Positions 19,564 to 27,761 of a stretch of 42,151 bases of DNA are shown here, one piece after another. The DNA comes from Ectopseudomonas mendocina (lineage in GTDB: Bacteria; Pseudomonadota; Gammaproteobacteria; Pseudomonadales; Pseudomonadaceae), in NCBI RefSeq assembly GCF_008041835.1, contig NZ_VRYE01000057.1, forward strand, positions 1 to 42,151. Direction: 5' to 3'. The translations under genes and the position numbers were made by a program. Every line of letters begins with the position of its first letter. Position 1 is the first letter of the stretch. The notes under the pieces were generated by a model, which was given only the letters and a program-made list of their open reading frames with translations, made no database searches and was not told where the DNA came from.

Positions 19564-21426
19564 ATGACAACAAGAAACCTACCCAGCACCCCACGCCCCC
19601 TGGCGCTTGCCCTGATGCTGGCCGGCGGCCTGGCGCTTAGCCAGGGCGCGCTCGCCAAGCCGGTCACCTGGGAAGACATTGCCAACGACCACACCACCAC
19701 CAGCAACGTGCTGCAGTACGGCATGGGCACCAACGCCCAGCGCTGGAGCCCGCTGGCTCAGGTGAACGCCGAGAACGTGTTCAAGCTGACTCCGGCGTGG
19801 AGCTATTCCTTCGGCGACGAGAAGCAGCGCGGCCAGGAATCGCAGGCCATCATCCACGACGGTGTGGTCTACGTGACCGGCTCCTACTCGCGCGTCTTCG
19901 CCCTCGACGCCAAGACCGGCAAGCGCCTGTGGACCTACAGCCACCGCCTTCCCGACGACATCCGCCCGTGCTGCGACGTGGTCAACCGCGGCGCCGCCAT
20001 CTATGGCGACAAGATCTACTTCGGCACCCTCGACGCCCGCGTCGTGGCGTTGAACAAGGACACCGGCAAGGTGGTCTGGAACAAGAAATTCGGCGATCAC
20101 TCCGCCGGCTACACCATGACCGGCGCGCCGACCATCGTCAAAGACGGCAAGACCGGCAAGGTGCTGGTCATCCACGGCAGCTCCGGTGACGAGTTCGGCG
20201 TGGTCGGCAAGCTGTTCGCCCGCGATCCGGATACCGGTGAAGAAGTCTGGATGCGTCCCTTCGTCGAGGGCCATATGGGCCGCCTGAACGGCAAGGACAG
20301 CACCCCGACCGGTGACGTCAAAGCGCCGAGCTGGCCGGATGATCCCAACCACCCGACCGGCAAGAAGGAAGCCTGGAGCCAGGGCGGCGGCGCGCCGTGG
20401 CAGAGCGCCAGTTTCGATGCCGAAACCAACACCATCATTATCGGCGCCGGCAACCCGGCCCCTTGGAACGGCTGGGCGCGCACCAGCGACGGCGGCAACC
20501 CCAAGGACTACGACAGCCTGTACACCTCCGGCCAGGTCGGCGTCGACCCCACCACTGGCGAAGTGAAGTGGTTCTACCAGCACACCCCGAACGATGCCTG
20601 GGACTTCTCCGGCAACAACGAGCTGGTGCTGTTCGACTACAAGGACAAGGACGGCAAGGTCACCAAGGCCACCGCCCACGCCGACCGCAACGGTTTCTTC
20701 TACGTGGTCGACCGCGCCAACGGCAAGCTGAAGAACGCCTTCCCCTTCGTCGACAAGATCACCTGGGCCAGCCATATCGATCTGGAAACCGGTCGCCCGG
20801 TCGAGAACGAAGGCCAGCGCCCGCCGAAGCCCAAGCCCGGTGAAAGCAAAGGCGAAGTGGTCGAGGTCTCCCCGCCCTTCCTCGGCGGCAAGAACTGGAA
20901 CCCGATGGCCTACAGCCAGGACACCGGCCTGTTCTACGTCCCGGCCAACCACTGGAAAGAGGACTACTGGGCCGAGGAAGCCACCTACAAGAAGGGCTCC
21001 GCCTACCTGGGCATGGGCTTCCGCATCAAGCGCCTGTTCGACGACCACGTCGGCATCCTGCGCGCCATGAACCCCACCACCGGCAAGGTCGCCTGGGAGC
21101 ACAAGGAGCGCCTGCCGCTGTGGGCCGGCGTGCTCGCCACCAAGGGCAACCTGGTGTTCACCGGCACCGGCGACGGCTACTTCAAGGCCTTCGATGCCAA
21201 GAACGGCAAGGAGCTGTGGAAGTTCCAGGTCGGCACCGGGATCATCTCCCCGCCCGTCACCTGGGAGCAGGACGGTGAGCAGTACATCGGCGTGACCGCC
21301 GGTTACGGCGGCGCCGTGCCGCTATGGGGCGGCGACATGGCCGACCTGACCAAACCGGTCGCTCAAGGCGGCTCCTTCTGGGTGTTCAAGCTGCCGAGCT
21401 GGGACAAGGCCAGCGCCCAGCGTTGA
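19564..21426 (+). CDS. exaA: Calcium-type PQQ-dependent ethanol dehydrogenase ExaA/PedE
   Basis: 620 aa from ATG 19564 (GGGAAGCACAACC upstream); Sec signal ending GALA. It oxidises ethanol and other primary alcohols in the periplasm with PQQ and Ca2+. Vicinal disulfide in RPCCDVVNRG; propeller tryptophan-docking repeats such as [21 protein letters not shown] and DAKNGKELWKF. The active-site motif AWDFSGNNE gives catalytic Asp347 and Ser349, where lanthanide enzymes carry a second Asp, so this is the Ca-dependent type. It is longer than PedH, mainly through an insert near GKDSTPTGDVKAPSW. It is divergent from exaB and followed by a pentapeptide-repeat gene. Confidence 0.95.
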   Translation: MTTRNLPSTPRPLALALMLAGGLALSQGALAKPVTWEDIANDHTTTSNVLQYGMGTNAQRWSPLAQVNAENVFKLTPAWSYSFGDEKQRGQESQAIIHDGVVYVTGSYSRVFALDAKTGKRLWTYSHRLPDDIRPCCDVVNRGAAIYGDKIYFGTLDARVVALNKDTGKVVWNKKFGDHSAGYTMTGAPTIVKDGKTGKVLVIHGSSGDEFGVVGKLFARDPDTGEEVWMRPFVEGHMGRLNGKDSTPTGDVKAPSWPDDPNHPTGKKEAWSQGGGAPWQSASFDAETNTIIIGAGNPAPWNGWARTSDGGNPKDYDSLYTSGQVGVDPTTGEVKWFYQHTPNDAWDFSGNNELVLFDYKDKDGKVTKATAHADRNGFFYVVDRANGKLKNAFPFVDKITWASHIDLETGRPVENEGQRPPKPKPGESKGEVVEVSPPFLGGKNWNPMAYSQDTGLFYVPANHWKEDYWAEEATYKKGSAYLGMGFRIKRLFDDHVGILRAMNPTTGKVAWEHKERLPLWAGVLATKGNLVFTGTGDGYFKAFDAKNGKELWKFQVGTGIISPPVTWEQDGEQYIGVTAGYGGAVPLWGGDMADLTKPVAQGGSFWVFKLPSWDKASAQR

Positions 21427-21435
21427 TAGCAACAG

Positions 21436-21463
21436 GCATGGCGCACCCTCGGGTGCGCCATGC
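21436..21463 (+). terminator. Hairpin terminator after exaA built from a palindromic repeat
   Basis: GCATGGCGCACCC and GGGTGCGCCATGC form a perfect 13-bp stem with a 2-nt centre, 10 bp after the exaA stop. There is no U-tract, so it may act as a 3' stabiliser instead. A GTGGGAGGGGCTTTAGCCGCG arm follows at 21473-21494. Confidence 0.6.
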
Positions 21464-21527
21464 GCGCTACCTGTGGGAGGGGCTTTAGCCGCGACCGCCT
21501 CACCAATAACCACCCCGAGGTACTGCC

Positions 21528-22187
21528 ATGAACTACCTGCCCCTGCTTATCCCGGTCCTGCTACTGGTAATCGGCAGCCACGCCATCGGCGCCGAAACCC
21601 AGAACGACGGCGTGCCGCAGATCAACGGCTGCCGCATCGAACCCGACAGCAAATGCCCCAACGCCAACCTGCGCGGCGCCGACCTGCGCAATATGGACAT
21701 GCGCCGCATGGACCTGTCCGGTGCCGACCTTTCCGGCGCTGACCTGCGCCACGTCAACCTCGACCTGGCCAACCTGGAGAAAGCCAAGCTGCGCGGCGCC
21801 AACCTGACCCGTGCCAGCCTGCAACAGAGCAACCTGCGCCTGGCTGATCTGTCTGGCGCCAGCCTGGTCGCCATCAGTGGCTGGGCCCTGTTCGCCCAGG
21901 CTGCGCAATTTGAAGGCGCCGACATGCGCGCCGCCAACCTGGAATTCGCCCGCCTCTCCGGCGCCAAGCTGCACAACGTCCAGCTGCAGGCGGCCAACCT
22001 GGAAATGACCTGGCTGAGCAAAGCAGACCTCAAGGGCGCGCACCTGGAAGATGCCAACCTGCAGGAAGTGAAACTCAGCGGCTCCAATCTGGAAAACGCC
22101 AACCTCACCGGCGCACGCACCCGCTTCGGCAACTTCCAGGACGCCAACATGCCCGGCTGCGTGCAATGTCCCAAAGGGTGGGATTGA
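21528..22187 (+). CDS. Exported pentapeptide-repeat protein
   Basis: 219 aa. The signal peptide ends near HAIGA. About 25 pentapeptide units A(D/N)LXX follow from residue 45 to 205 (ANLRGADLRNMDMRRMDLSG), predicting a right-handed quadrilateral beta-helix. Four Cys flank the helix: NGCRIEPDSKC before it and GCVQCPKGWD after it, suggesting disulfide caps in the periplasm. ATG 21528 follows GAGGTACTGCC. In P. putida a pentapeptide protein follows pedE in the same place, so a link with quinoprotein function or assembly is likely, but the role is not known. Confidence 0.82.
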   Translation: MNYLPLLIPVLLLVIGSHAIGAETQNDGVPQINGCRIEPDSKCPNANLRGADLRNMDMRRMDLSGADLSGADLRHVNLDLANLEKAKLRGANLTRASLQQSNLRLADLSGASLVAISGWALFAQAAQFEGADMRAANLEFARLSGAKLHNVQLQAANLEMTWLSKADLKGAHLEDANLQEVKLSGSNLENANLTGARTRFGNFQDANMPGCVQCPKGWD

Positions 22188-22212
22188 GCCCGCTCGCAAA
22201 CACCCACACCCC

Positions 22213-22535
22213 GTAAGAGCGGCTGGGCGGCACTGCGCTTCAGCCGCGATGCACGCCTTAACATCGCGGCTAGAGCCGCTCCTACAGGCCGGCTGCAACA
22301 TTAGGCTACAGGCTGCTCTTGTGGGAGGGGCTTTAGCCGCGACTGGCGCCTCCCAAGGTTAGCTTCGTAGCCCGATGAATCCGGGAGCAATATGTCTGCG
22401 GTCCCCGGATTTCATCCGGACTACACGCCAATGCCGATCAACTAAGCCTCCAGACCGCTTCCCGTAGGAGCCCCCCCCGGGGCGAAGCGCTTCGAGTGCC
22501 CGTCGTACGGGTTCGCGGCGGGGCGCCGCTCCTAC
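22213..22535. repeat. Tandem cluster of palindromic repeats of three families
   Basis: The 516-bp gap 22188-22703 has no gene. It holds palindromes at 22213-22285 (GTAAGAGCGGCTG...GAGCCGCTCCTAC), 22321-22356 (GTGGGAGGGGCTTTAGCC...), 22367-22424 (GTAGCCCGATGAATCC...GGATTTCATCCGGACTAC) and 22464-22535 (GTAGGAGCC...GCGCCGCTCCTAC). The units differ in sequence and spacing, so this is not a CRISPR array. Confidence 0.85.
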
Positions 22536-22703
22536 ATCATCCGAGCGCCAGGCTATACAGCTCTCATCGAGGGCCTCGCCCATCTGACTCGGTGCAAAAA
22601 CAACCTGAACGATGCCCATACAGGGCAATCCCTTCTTAGGAACAGCCAGATCGAGGCGGCAGCATCCAGGCCGTCATCAGTCATTGCCCAAGAGGGATCT
22701 GCC

Positions 22704-23132
22704 GTGACCACCACCACCGCAACTCCACACGTCTACCCCAACATCCTCAGCCCCTTGCACGCCACCCTGCTGTGCGGCCAGGTGCCGCTGTTTCTCGGCG
22801 CCCTGATGGCCGACATCGCCTACTACCGCAGCTACCAGATCCAGTGGAGCAACTTCGCCTCCTGGCTGATCGCCGGCGCACTGGTGTTCGCCGGCCTGGC
22901 GATGCTGTTCGCCCTCGTCGGGCTATTCCGTCGACGCAATCCGCGCCCGCTCACCTACTTCCTGCTGCTCCTGGTTACCTGGGTGCTTGGCTTCATCAAT
23001 GCACTGGAGCACGCCAAGGACGCCTGGGCCGTGATGCCCCTGGGCCTGGCCCTGTCGGTGATCGTCACCTTGCTGGCCATTGCCGCCACCTGGGTCGGCA
23101 TGGCCCAGCCACGCACAGGAGATGCCCGATGA
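22704..23132 (+). CDS. DUF2231-like membrane protein
   Basis: 142 aa from GTG 22704, preceded by AGAGGGATCTGCC. Four predicted membrane helices: LHATLLCGQVPLFLGALMAD, WLIAGALVFAGLAMLFALVG, LTYFLLLLVTWVLGF and PLGLALSVIVTLLAIAATWV. The His in PLHATLL and the overall shape match DUF2231 proteins, which often pair with periplasmic redox enzymes. Its stop overlaps the start of the sorbosone dehydrogenase gene (ATGA), so the two are made together. It may receive electrons from, or anchor, that enzyme; this is inference. Confidence 0.78.
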   Translation: MTTTTATPHVYPNILSPLHATLLCGQVPLFLGALMADIAYYRSYQIQWSNFASWLIAGALVFAGLAMLFALVGLFRRRNPRPLTYFLLLLVTWVLGFINALEHAKDAWAVMPLGLALSVIVTLLAIAATWVGMAQPRTGDAR

Positions 23133-24430
23133 AAACGCCCCTAGTACTGACCGCCCTACCCCTCGCCCTGCTGTTGACCGCCTGCGGCGAAGAACCCGGC
23201 AGCAACCAGCAGTTCTACGGCGCACAGCCGGACCTGCCCGAACCCGAACGCGGCATCCTGCCGAGCATGACCATTGCCGAACCGACGCCCTGGGGCGATC
23301 AGCGACCGACCGTACCCGAAGGCTTCAGCGTCAGCGCCATCGCCACTGACCTGAAGATTCCCCGGCAAACTCTGGTGCTGCCCAACGGCGACATTCTCGT
23401 TGCCGAGGGCCGTGGCGGTAGCGCGGCCAAGCTCAAGCCCAAGGACGTGATCGCCGGCGTGATCAAGGCACGTGGCAACACCTCGGTGGAAAGCGGCAAC
23501 CGCCTGACCCTGCTGCGCGACGCCGATGGCGACGGCAGCTACGAGCTGCAGACGGTGTTCGCCGAAGACCTCAACGCGCCCTACGGCCTGGCCCTGCACG
23601 AAGGCAACCTGTACGTGGCCAATCAGGACGAGCTGGTGCGCTTCGACTATGAAGAAGGCCAGACCAAGGCCAGCGGCCCGCCGAGCAAGGTCGCCGACCT
23701 ACCCTCAGAGATCAACCACCACTGGACCAAGGCACTGACGATCAGCGAGGACGGCCGCTACCTGTACGTTGGCATCGGCTCCAACAGCAACATCACCGAA
23801 CGTGGCATGGAGGCCGAAGTCGACCGCGCCCTGGTCTGGCAGGTGGACGCCGAAACCGGCGCCTACAAGCCCTACGCCACGGGCCTGCGCAACCCCACCG
23901 CGCTGGCCATCCAGCCGGGCACCGGCACCTTGTGGGCGGTGGTCAACGAGCGTGACGAATTGGGCGAAGACCTGGTGCCCGACTACCTCACCTCGGTGCA
24001 GGAAGGCGGCTTCTACGGTTGGCCCTACAGCTACTTCGGCCAACACGTCGACCCACGGGTGAAACCGCAGGATCCGGACAGGGTCGCCAGCGCCATCGCC
24101 CCAGACTACGCCCTCGGCGCCCACGTCGCCGCGCTGGGCCTGGACTTCTCCAGCGAGGTGATGGGCGAACAATATGCCGACGGCGTATTCGTCGGCGAGC
24201 ACGGCAGTTGGAACCGCAAGAACCCGGTGGGCTACAAGGTGATCTTCGTGCCCTTCGAAAACGGCCACCCCTCGGGCGACCCCATCGACTTCGTCACCGG
24301 CTTTCGCGACGAAGACGGCAAGACTCGTGGCCGCCCGGTGGGCGTAACGGTCGACCCGCGCGGCGCACTGATCGTGGCGGATGACCTGTCCAATACGGTT
24401 TGGCGGGTGGTGCGCGAAGGCGAAGGGTAA
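23129..24430 (+). CDS. PQQ-dependent L-sorbosone/glucose dehydrogenase-type lipoprotein
   Basis: 433 aa from ATG 23129; the open frame extends further upstream but AGGAGATGCCCG and the lipobox LLLTAC fix this start. Soluble glucose dehydrogenase/sorbosone dehydrogenase fold: a six-bladed propeller with GFSVSAIATDLKIPRQTLVLPNGDILVAEG, LNAPYGLALHEGNLYVAN, HHWTKALTISEDGRYLYVGIGSNSN and GEHGSWNRKNPVGYKV. The Arg in ATGLRNPTALA is a usual PQQ contact. It would oxidise a sugar or aldehyde in the periplasm while tethered to a membrane, using PQQ from the nearby operon. It is not part of the usual exa/ped set, so it appears to be a local addition to the island. Confidence 0.85.
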   Translation: MKTPLVLTALPLALLLTACGEEPGSNQQFYGAQPDLPEPERGILPSMTIAEPTPWGDQRPTVPEGFSVSAIATDLKIPRQTLVLPNGDILVAEGRGGSAAKLKPKDVIAGVIKARGNTSVESGNRLTLLRDADGDGSYELQTVFAEDLNAPYGLALHEGNLYVANQDELVRFDYEEGQTKASGPPSKVADLPSEINHHWTKALTISEDGRYLYVGIGSNSNITERGMEAEVDRALVWQVDAETGAYKPYATGLRNPTALAIQPGTGTLWAVVNERDELGEDLVPDYLTSVQEGGFYGWPYSYFGQHVDPRVKPQDPDRVASAIAPDYALGAHVAALGLDFSSEVMGEQYADGVFVGEHGSWNRKNPVGYKVIFVPFENGHPSGDPIDFVTGFRDEDGKTRGRPVGVTVDPRGALIVADDLSNTVWRVVREGEG

Positions 24431-24534
24431 GGTGTTGAGGGTGGAAACCGCGAAGTGTTGCCACCCTCGACGGCTGAGTTGTGGAAACGGTGGACAAGCT
24501 TCGCGTTGCCCACCCTACTAAATCCCTTGCGTAG

Positions 24535-24561
24535 GGTGGATGACGCTTTTTTTCATCCACC
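24535..24561. terminator. Hairpin downstream of the sorbosone dehydrogenase operon
   Basis: GGTGGATGA and TCATCCACC pair around CGCTTTTTT. It is part of a GTAGGGTGGATGACGC repeat, 105 bp after the stop. The gap 24431-24643 otherwise holds only related repeat arms and the attC-like stretch. Confidence 0.55.
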
Positions 24562-24589
24562 ATTGGCGAGACCGATGTTTGGGCTACGT

Positions 24590-24649
24590 GCTAACGCCCC
24601 GCCGAAAGGAGCGCAGCGCATTGAGGCCGGATTAATTGGTTTGTTATGC
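24590..24649 (-). other. Possible attC-like site at the 3' end of the AT-rich gene
   Basis: On the minus strand GCATAAC begins at the stop codon of the interrupted gene and GTTAGC ends 60 nt later, with CGGGGCGTTAGC resembling integron cassette ends. The outer boxes are complementary but the inner stem is weak, so this is tentative. Confidence 0.3.
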
Positions 24650-25139
24650 TCCGCTGTGCCTTATACCCGTTAACGATTCATATTTACGAATCAATTCATC
24701 TCTGTATGAGGGAGACCAATCCGGCGAATTATAAACGCGATTAAAGTGCTCACCTGGCTGAAAAGTAATTTTTTCCATATAGCTAACAATATCTTGAGGT
24801 AGAAAATCCTTAAAACAATCCAAGCAACCATTCTGTTGAACTTTGATGGACCTTCTAAGCACAGCATTGAGAACTTTGTCACCGCTTGCGAATATCCCCT
24901 CTTGCCCAGGAACACGCTCAGTCCACATTCTAAAGTAACGATTCAAGTTATAAAGATCCCATGTCATATTAAACGCACTCCGCTGCTTAGAGCATGGCTC
25001 ATCTGACATCTTGTATTTCATCATTCGCTTCATGGGTTTGTCACTGAAATAAATAGCAGCAAACGTGATACCCACCAGTGATAGCCTAAACTCAACAACC
25101 ATCCACTCAACCACTTTTGTTAGCTTATCGAGCTTACTA

Positions 25140-26246
25140 TTAACCTGGCAAATAAATAGGGCATATCGGATAATCTGCCTCCATGAAAACAGATGCCCGC
25201 AAACTCAGCCCCCAAGAACAGCGTGAAAAGCGCGCCACGGCCCTCCGCATGCGTGAGCAGGGTTACACCTACAAGGCTATTGGCGAAGCGGTTGGTGCTC
25301 ACCCCCGCACCATCGCTCACTGGGCGCAGGTCGCAGAACACAAAGGCGAAAAGGCTGCCATTGCCGGCGGCCAGCGCGGTGTGCGCCAGGGTGATCGCCG
25401 CAGTTTGAGCCCCAGCCAGGAAGTGCTGGTGCGCACCTTGATGACCGATAAGATGCCCGACCAACTCAAGCTCGGCTTTGCACTCTGGACGCGTGATGCC
25501 GTGCGAGAACTGATCCGCCAGCGCTGTGGTTTTCTCATGCCGGTTCGAACGGTTGGTGAATACCTCAAGCGTTGGGGCTACACCCCGCAGCGACCACTGC
25601 ATCGGGCTTATCAGCAGAAACCTGAAGTGGTTCAGCGCTGGCTGGATAATGAATATCCACGCATCGCACAGCGGGCCAAGGCCGAGAATGGTGAGATTCA
25701 GTGGGGCGACGAAACCGGTATGCGCAGTGACAGCCAGGCTGGCCGCAGCTACGCCCCTATTGGCGAAACGCCAGTGCGCCAGGTCAGCGGCAGTCGCTTT
25801 TCCACCAACATGATTTCCACTGTGACCAATCGGGGCAAACTGCGCTTCATGCTGTATCGGGAAACGCTGACAGCCCCAGTGCTGATTCGCTTCCTGAGTC
25901 GCCTGATTCGCGATGCGCAGGGCCGCAAAGTGTTCTTGATTCTCGACAACCTGCGCGTACACCACAGCAAAAAGGTGAGCGCCTGGGTCGCTGACCGCAA
26001 AGAGCAAATCGAACTGTTCTTCTTGCCGGCATACGCCCCGGAGTTGAATCCTGACGAGTATTTGAATTGTGATTTGAAACATCAGGTCCGTACGGGCTTG
26101 CCAGCGCGTAATCAGGACGAACTGGAAGGGCGTGTTCGCTCGGTCATGAGACGATTGCAATTACGCCCCCAAAGAATCCGTTCTTATTTCCGGCATCCAC
26201 GTATCGCCTACGCGGCATGATTTGGTGTATTTGATTGCCGGGTTAA
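25140..26246 (+). mobile_element. IS630-family insertion sequence (1107 bp)
   Basis: Terminal inverted repeats TTAACCTGGCAA (25140) and TTGCCGGGTTAA (to 26246) have one mismatch. They are flanked by TA on both sides (25138-25139, 26247-26248), the target duplication typical of IS630/Tc1. The element is intact and contains one transposase gene. Confidence 0.93.
25183..26220 (+). CDS. IS630-family DDE transposase
   Basis: 345 aa in one frame. An N-terminal helix-turn-helix (ALRMREQGYTYKAIGEAVGAHPRTIAHWAQ) is followed by a DDE core with Asp in QWGDETG, Asp in VFLILDNLRVHH and Glu in YAPELNPDEYLN. The short spacing between the second and third acids and the NP motif are typical of the family. 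There is no frameshift, so the element may still be active. GC content and codon use are higher than in the AT-rich gene that it interrupts. Confidence 0.94.
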   Translation: MKTDARKLSPQEQREKRATALRMREQGYTYKAIGEAVGAHPRTIAHWAQVAEHKGEKAAIAGGQRGVRQGDRRSLSPSQEVLVRTLMTDKMPDQLKLGFALWTRDAVRELIRQRCGFLMPVRTVGEYLKRWGYTPQRPLHRAYQQKPEVVQRWLDNEYPRIAQRAKAENGEIQWGDETGMRSDSQAGRSYAPIGETPVRQVSGSRFSTNMISTVTNRGKLRFMLYRETLTAPVLIRFLSRLIRDAQGRKVFLILDNLRVHHSKKVSAWVADRKEQIELFFLPAYAPELNPDEYLNCDLKHQVRTGLPARNQDELEGRVRSVMRRLQLRPQRIRSYFRHPRIAYAA

Positions 26247-27110
26247 TAAGGTTCGGTAATTGAGAAACATAGATTACGTATACAACAATTAAATATAACG
26301 AGTCCCACTCACGTAACCGTCGATATTTGGTGAGATTACTCTTGGTGACGTTAGACCGCATAGTATAGGAAGCAGCCGGAACAAGCACATCAACATCACC
26401 CAAAGCGAATTCAACAATTGACGAATTGTTAATATTATTTATGCGATGAAACAACTCTAGATCCGAAATAACCTCATCGAGAACCTGATCGTCTTTTCTA
26501 TAGTTTATCTTCTCATATACAGCGCAGGTTGGATCCAACTCAATTTCAGCAAACTGACAAAAAGAGACAAGCGCTATCGCATCACGAGATTCTTGCTTGG
26601 GTTTGCTTTTCTTAAAAGCATTAAGAATGAACTGGTAGATATTCAGATCTAGGTAAACAGTGTACGTGACACCCTTTTCTTGCTTGTTATACAAATAATC
26701 GGAGAAGCTATATATCTGCGAGTCAGCAACACCATCAAAATTGTGAACAAGCCAGTCTCTCTCCATCAGACTTTCAACAATGTTTTCCAAATAATCTGGA
26801 TAGGTATATAAAATATCCATTTTCATACATCCGCTAAGGAGCATAACAGCGCTTAGATCACCACCCATGCTAATCCAATAGCATAAAGGGCGATATAACT
26901 TCGCACATCCGCCACCAAAAACAATAAAAATTACAACAAAATCAATGAATTACAAGCAAACCTAGCAAGCGAATATACTCACTTGACCTCCTCTTTTCGC
27001 TCACGCATTGCGTCGCCAAAAAGAGTCAGGCCGAAAAGTCGGGATGCAAATACCGCTGCGCAAACGCAAATCCCCGCGTTCATGCGCGGCGTCAACAGGC
27101 ATCACCCTGC

Positions 27111-27761
27111 TCAGGCGCTCTCCAACCCCACCCGCACCACCCCACTGTCGATCGCCAAATGCACCAACTCCGCCTGCGAGCTGATCTGCAGTTTGTTCTT
27201 TACCAGGGTCTGGTAGTTGGACAGGGTCTTGGCGCTGATACACAGCTTCTCGGCAATCTGCCTCAGTGGCAGGCCGCGGGCGAGCATGACGAAGATTTCG
27301 AACTCGCGCTGGGTCAGTTCGCGCAGGCGTGGGTCGAGGCCGTCGCTGCTGGCGGGGTTGCAGGCCAGTTGGGTGGCCAGTTGCTGCTCGATATAGGCGT
27401 GGCCGGCGGCCGTGCGGCGTACCGCCTCCACCAATACTTCCGGTGAGGAGTTCTTGGTCAGGTAGCCGATGGCGCCGGCGTCCAGTGCCTGGCGTACCAA
27501 GGGCAGTTCGTCGTGCATGCTGAAGAACAGCACGCGCAGTTGCGGCAGACGCTGACGAAGGCGGCGGGTGGTTTCCAGGCCGCTGATGCCGGGCAGGCCG
27601 ATATCCATGATCACCAGGTTGGGAATCTCTTCCTGCACCCGCTGCAACGCCTGCTCACCATCGCAGGCCTCGCGCAGTTGCACGTCCGGCAACAGGGCGC
27701 GCAGCAGGCTGGCGTAGCCCTGGCGTACCACGGCGTGATCGTCCACCAGTAGAACCTTCAT
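27111..27761 (-). CDS. pedR2: NarL/LuxR-type response regulator (PedR2/EraR-like)
   Basis: 216 aa from ATG 27761, which overlaps the kinase stop codon (ATGA). The receiver domain has Asp residues in LLVDDHAVV, phosphoacceptor Asp in NLVIMDIGLPGISG, and Lys in IGYLTKNSSPE. The C-terminal LuxR helix-turn-helix is LTQREFEIFVMLARGLPLRQIAEKL followed by ISAKTLSNYQTLVKNKL. It is cognate to the membrane kinase encoded just upstream. By position it matches PedR2 of P. putida, which switches between the Ca and lanthanide dehydrogenases, and EraR (ExaE) of P. aeruginosa, which activates exaA. The choice between these names is inference. The 3' region 26869-27110 has no recognisable gene. Confidence 0.85.
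   Translation of the reverse strand: MKVLLVDDHAVVRQGYASLLRALLPDVQLREACDGEQALQRVQEEIPNLVIMDIGLPGISGLETTRRLRQRLPQLRVLFFSMHDELPLVRQALDAGAIGYLTKNSSPEVLVEAVRRTAAGHAYIEQQLATQLACNPASSDGLDPRLRELTQREFEIFVMLARGLPLRQIAEKLCISAKTLSNYQTLVKNKLQISSQAELVHLAIDSGVVRVGLESA

Larger units (their letters stand above)
24644..26868 (-). pseudogene. AT-rich gene of unknown function interrupted by IS630
   Basis: Two minus-strand fragments lie on either side of the IS630 element: 26868 to about 26249 (N-terminal) and 25137 to 24644 (C-terminal). Removing the element and one TA copy rejoins them in frame: ...SQLPNL then SKLDKLTKVVEWMVVEF..., giving a protein of roughly 370 residues. The start is uncertain (ATG 26868, or MKMDILYTYP at 26826). 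I do not recognise the family. The reconstructed protein is rich in Asn, Lys, Tyr and Ile, unlike every neighbour, which marks it as foreign. It has no clear signal or membrane helix. The N-terminal part has YTVYLDLNIYQFI, which vaguely recalls PIN-like or nuclease strands, but no catalytic set can be named. Confidence 0.8.

Noticed and set aside
22213..22535. Possible CRISPR array
   Set aside because: The units belong to several unrelated palindromic families with different lengths and spacing, and there are no identical direct repeats or cas genes.
22359..22628. Minus-strand 89-codon frame in the repeat cluster
   Set aside because: Most of it consists of palindromic repeats, and it has no ribosome site or recognisable sequence.
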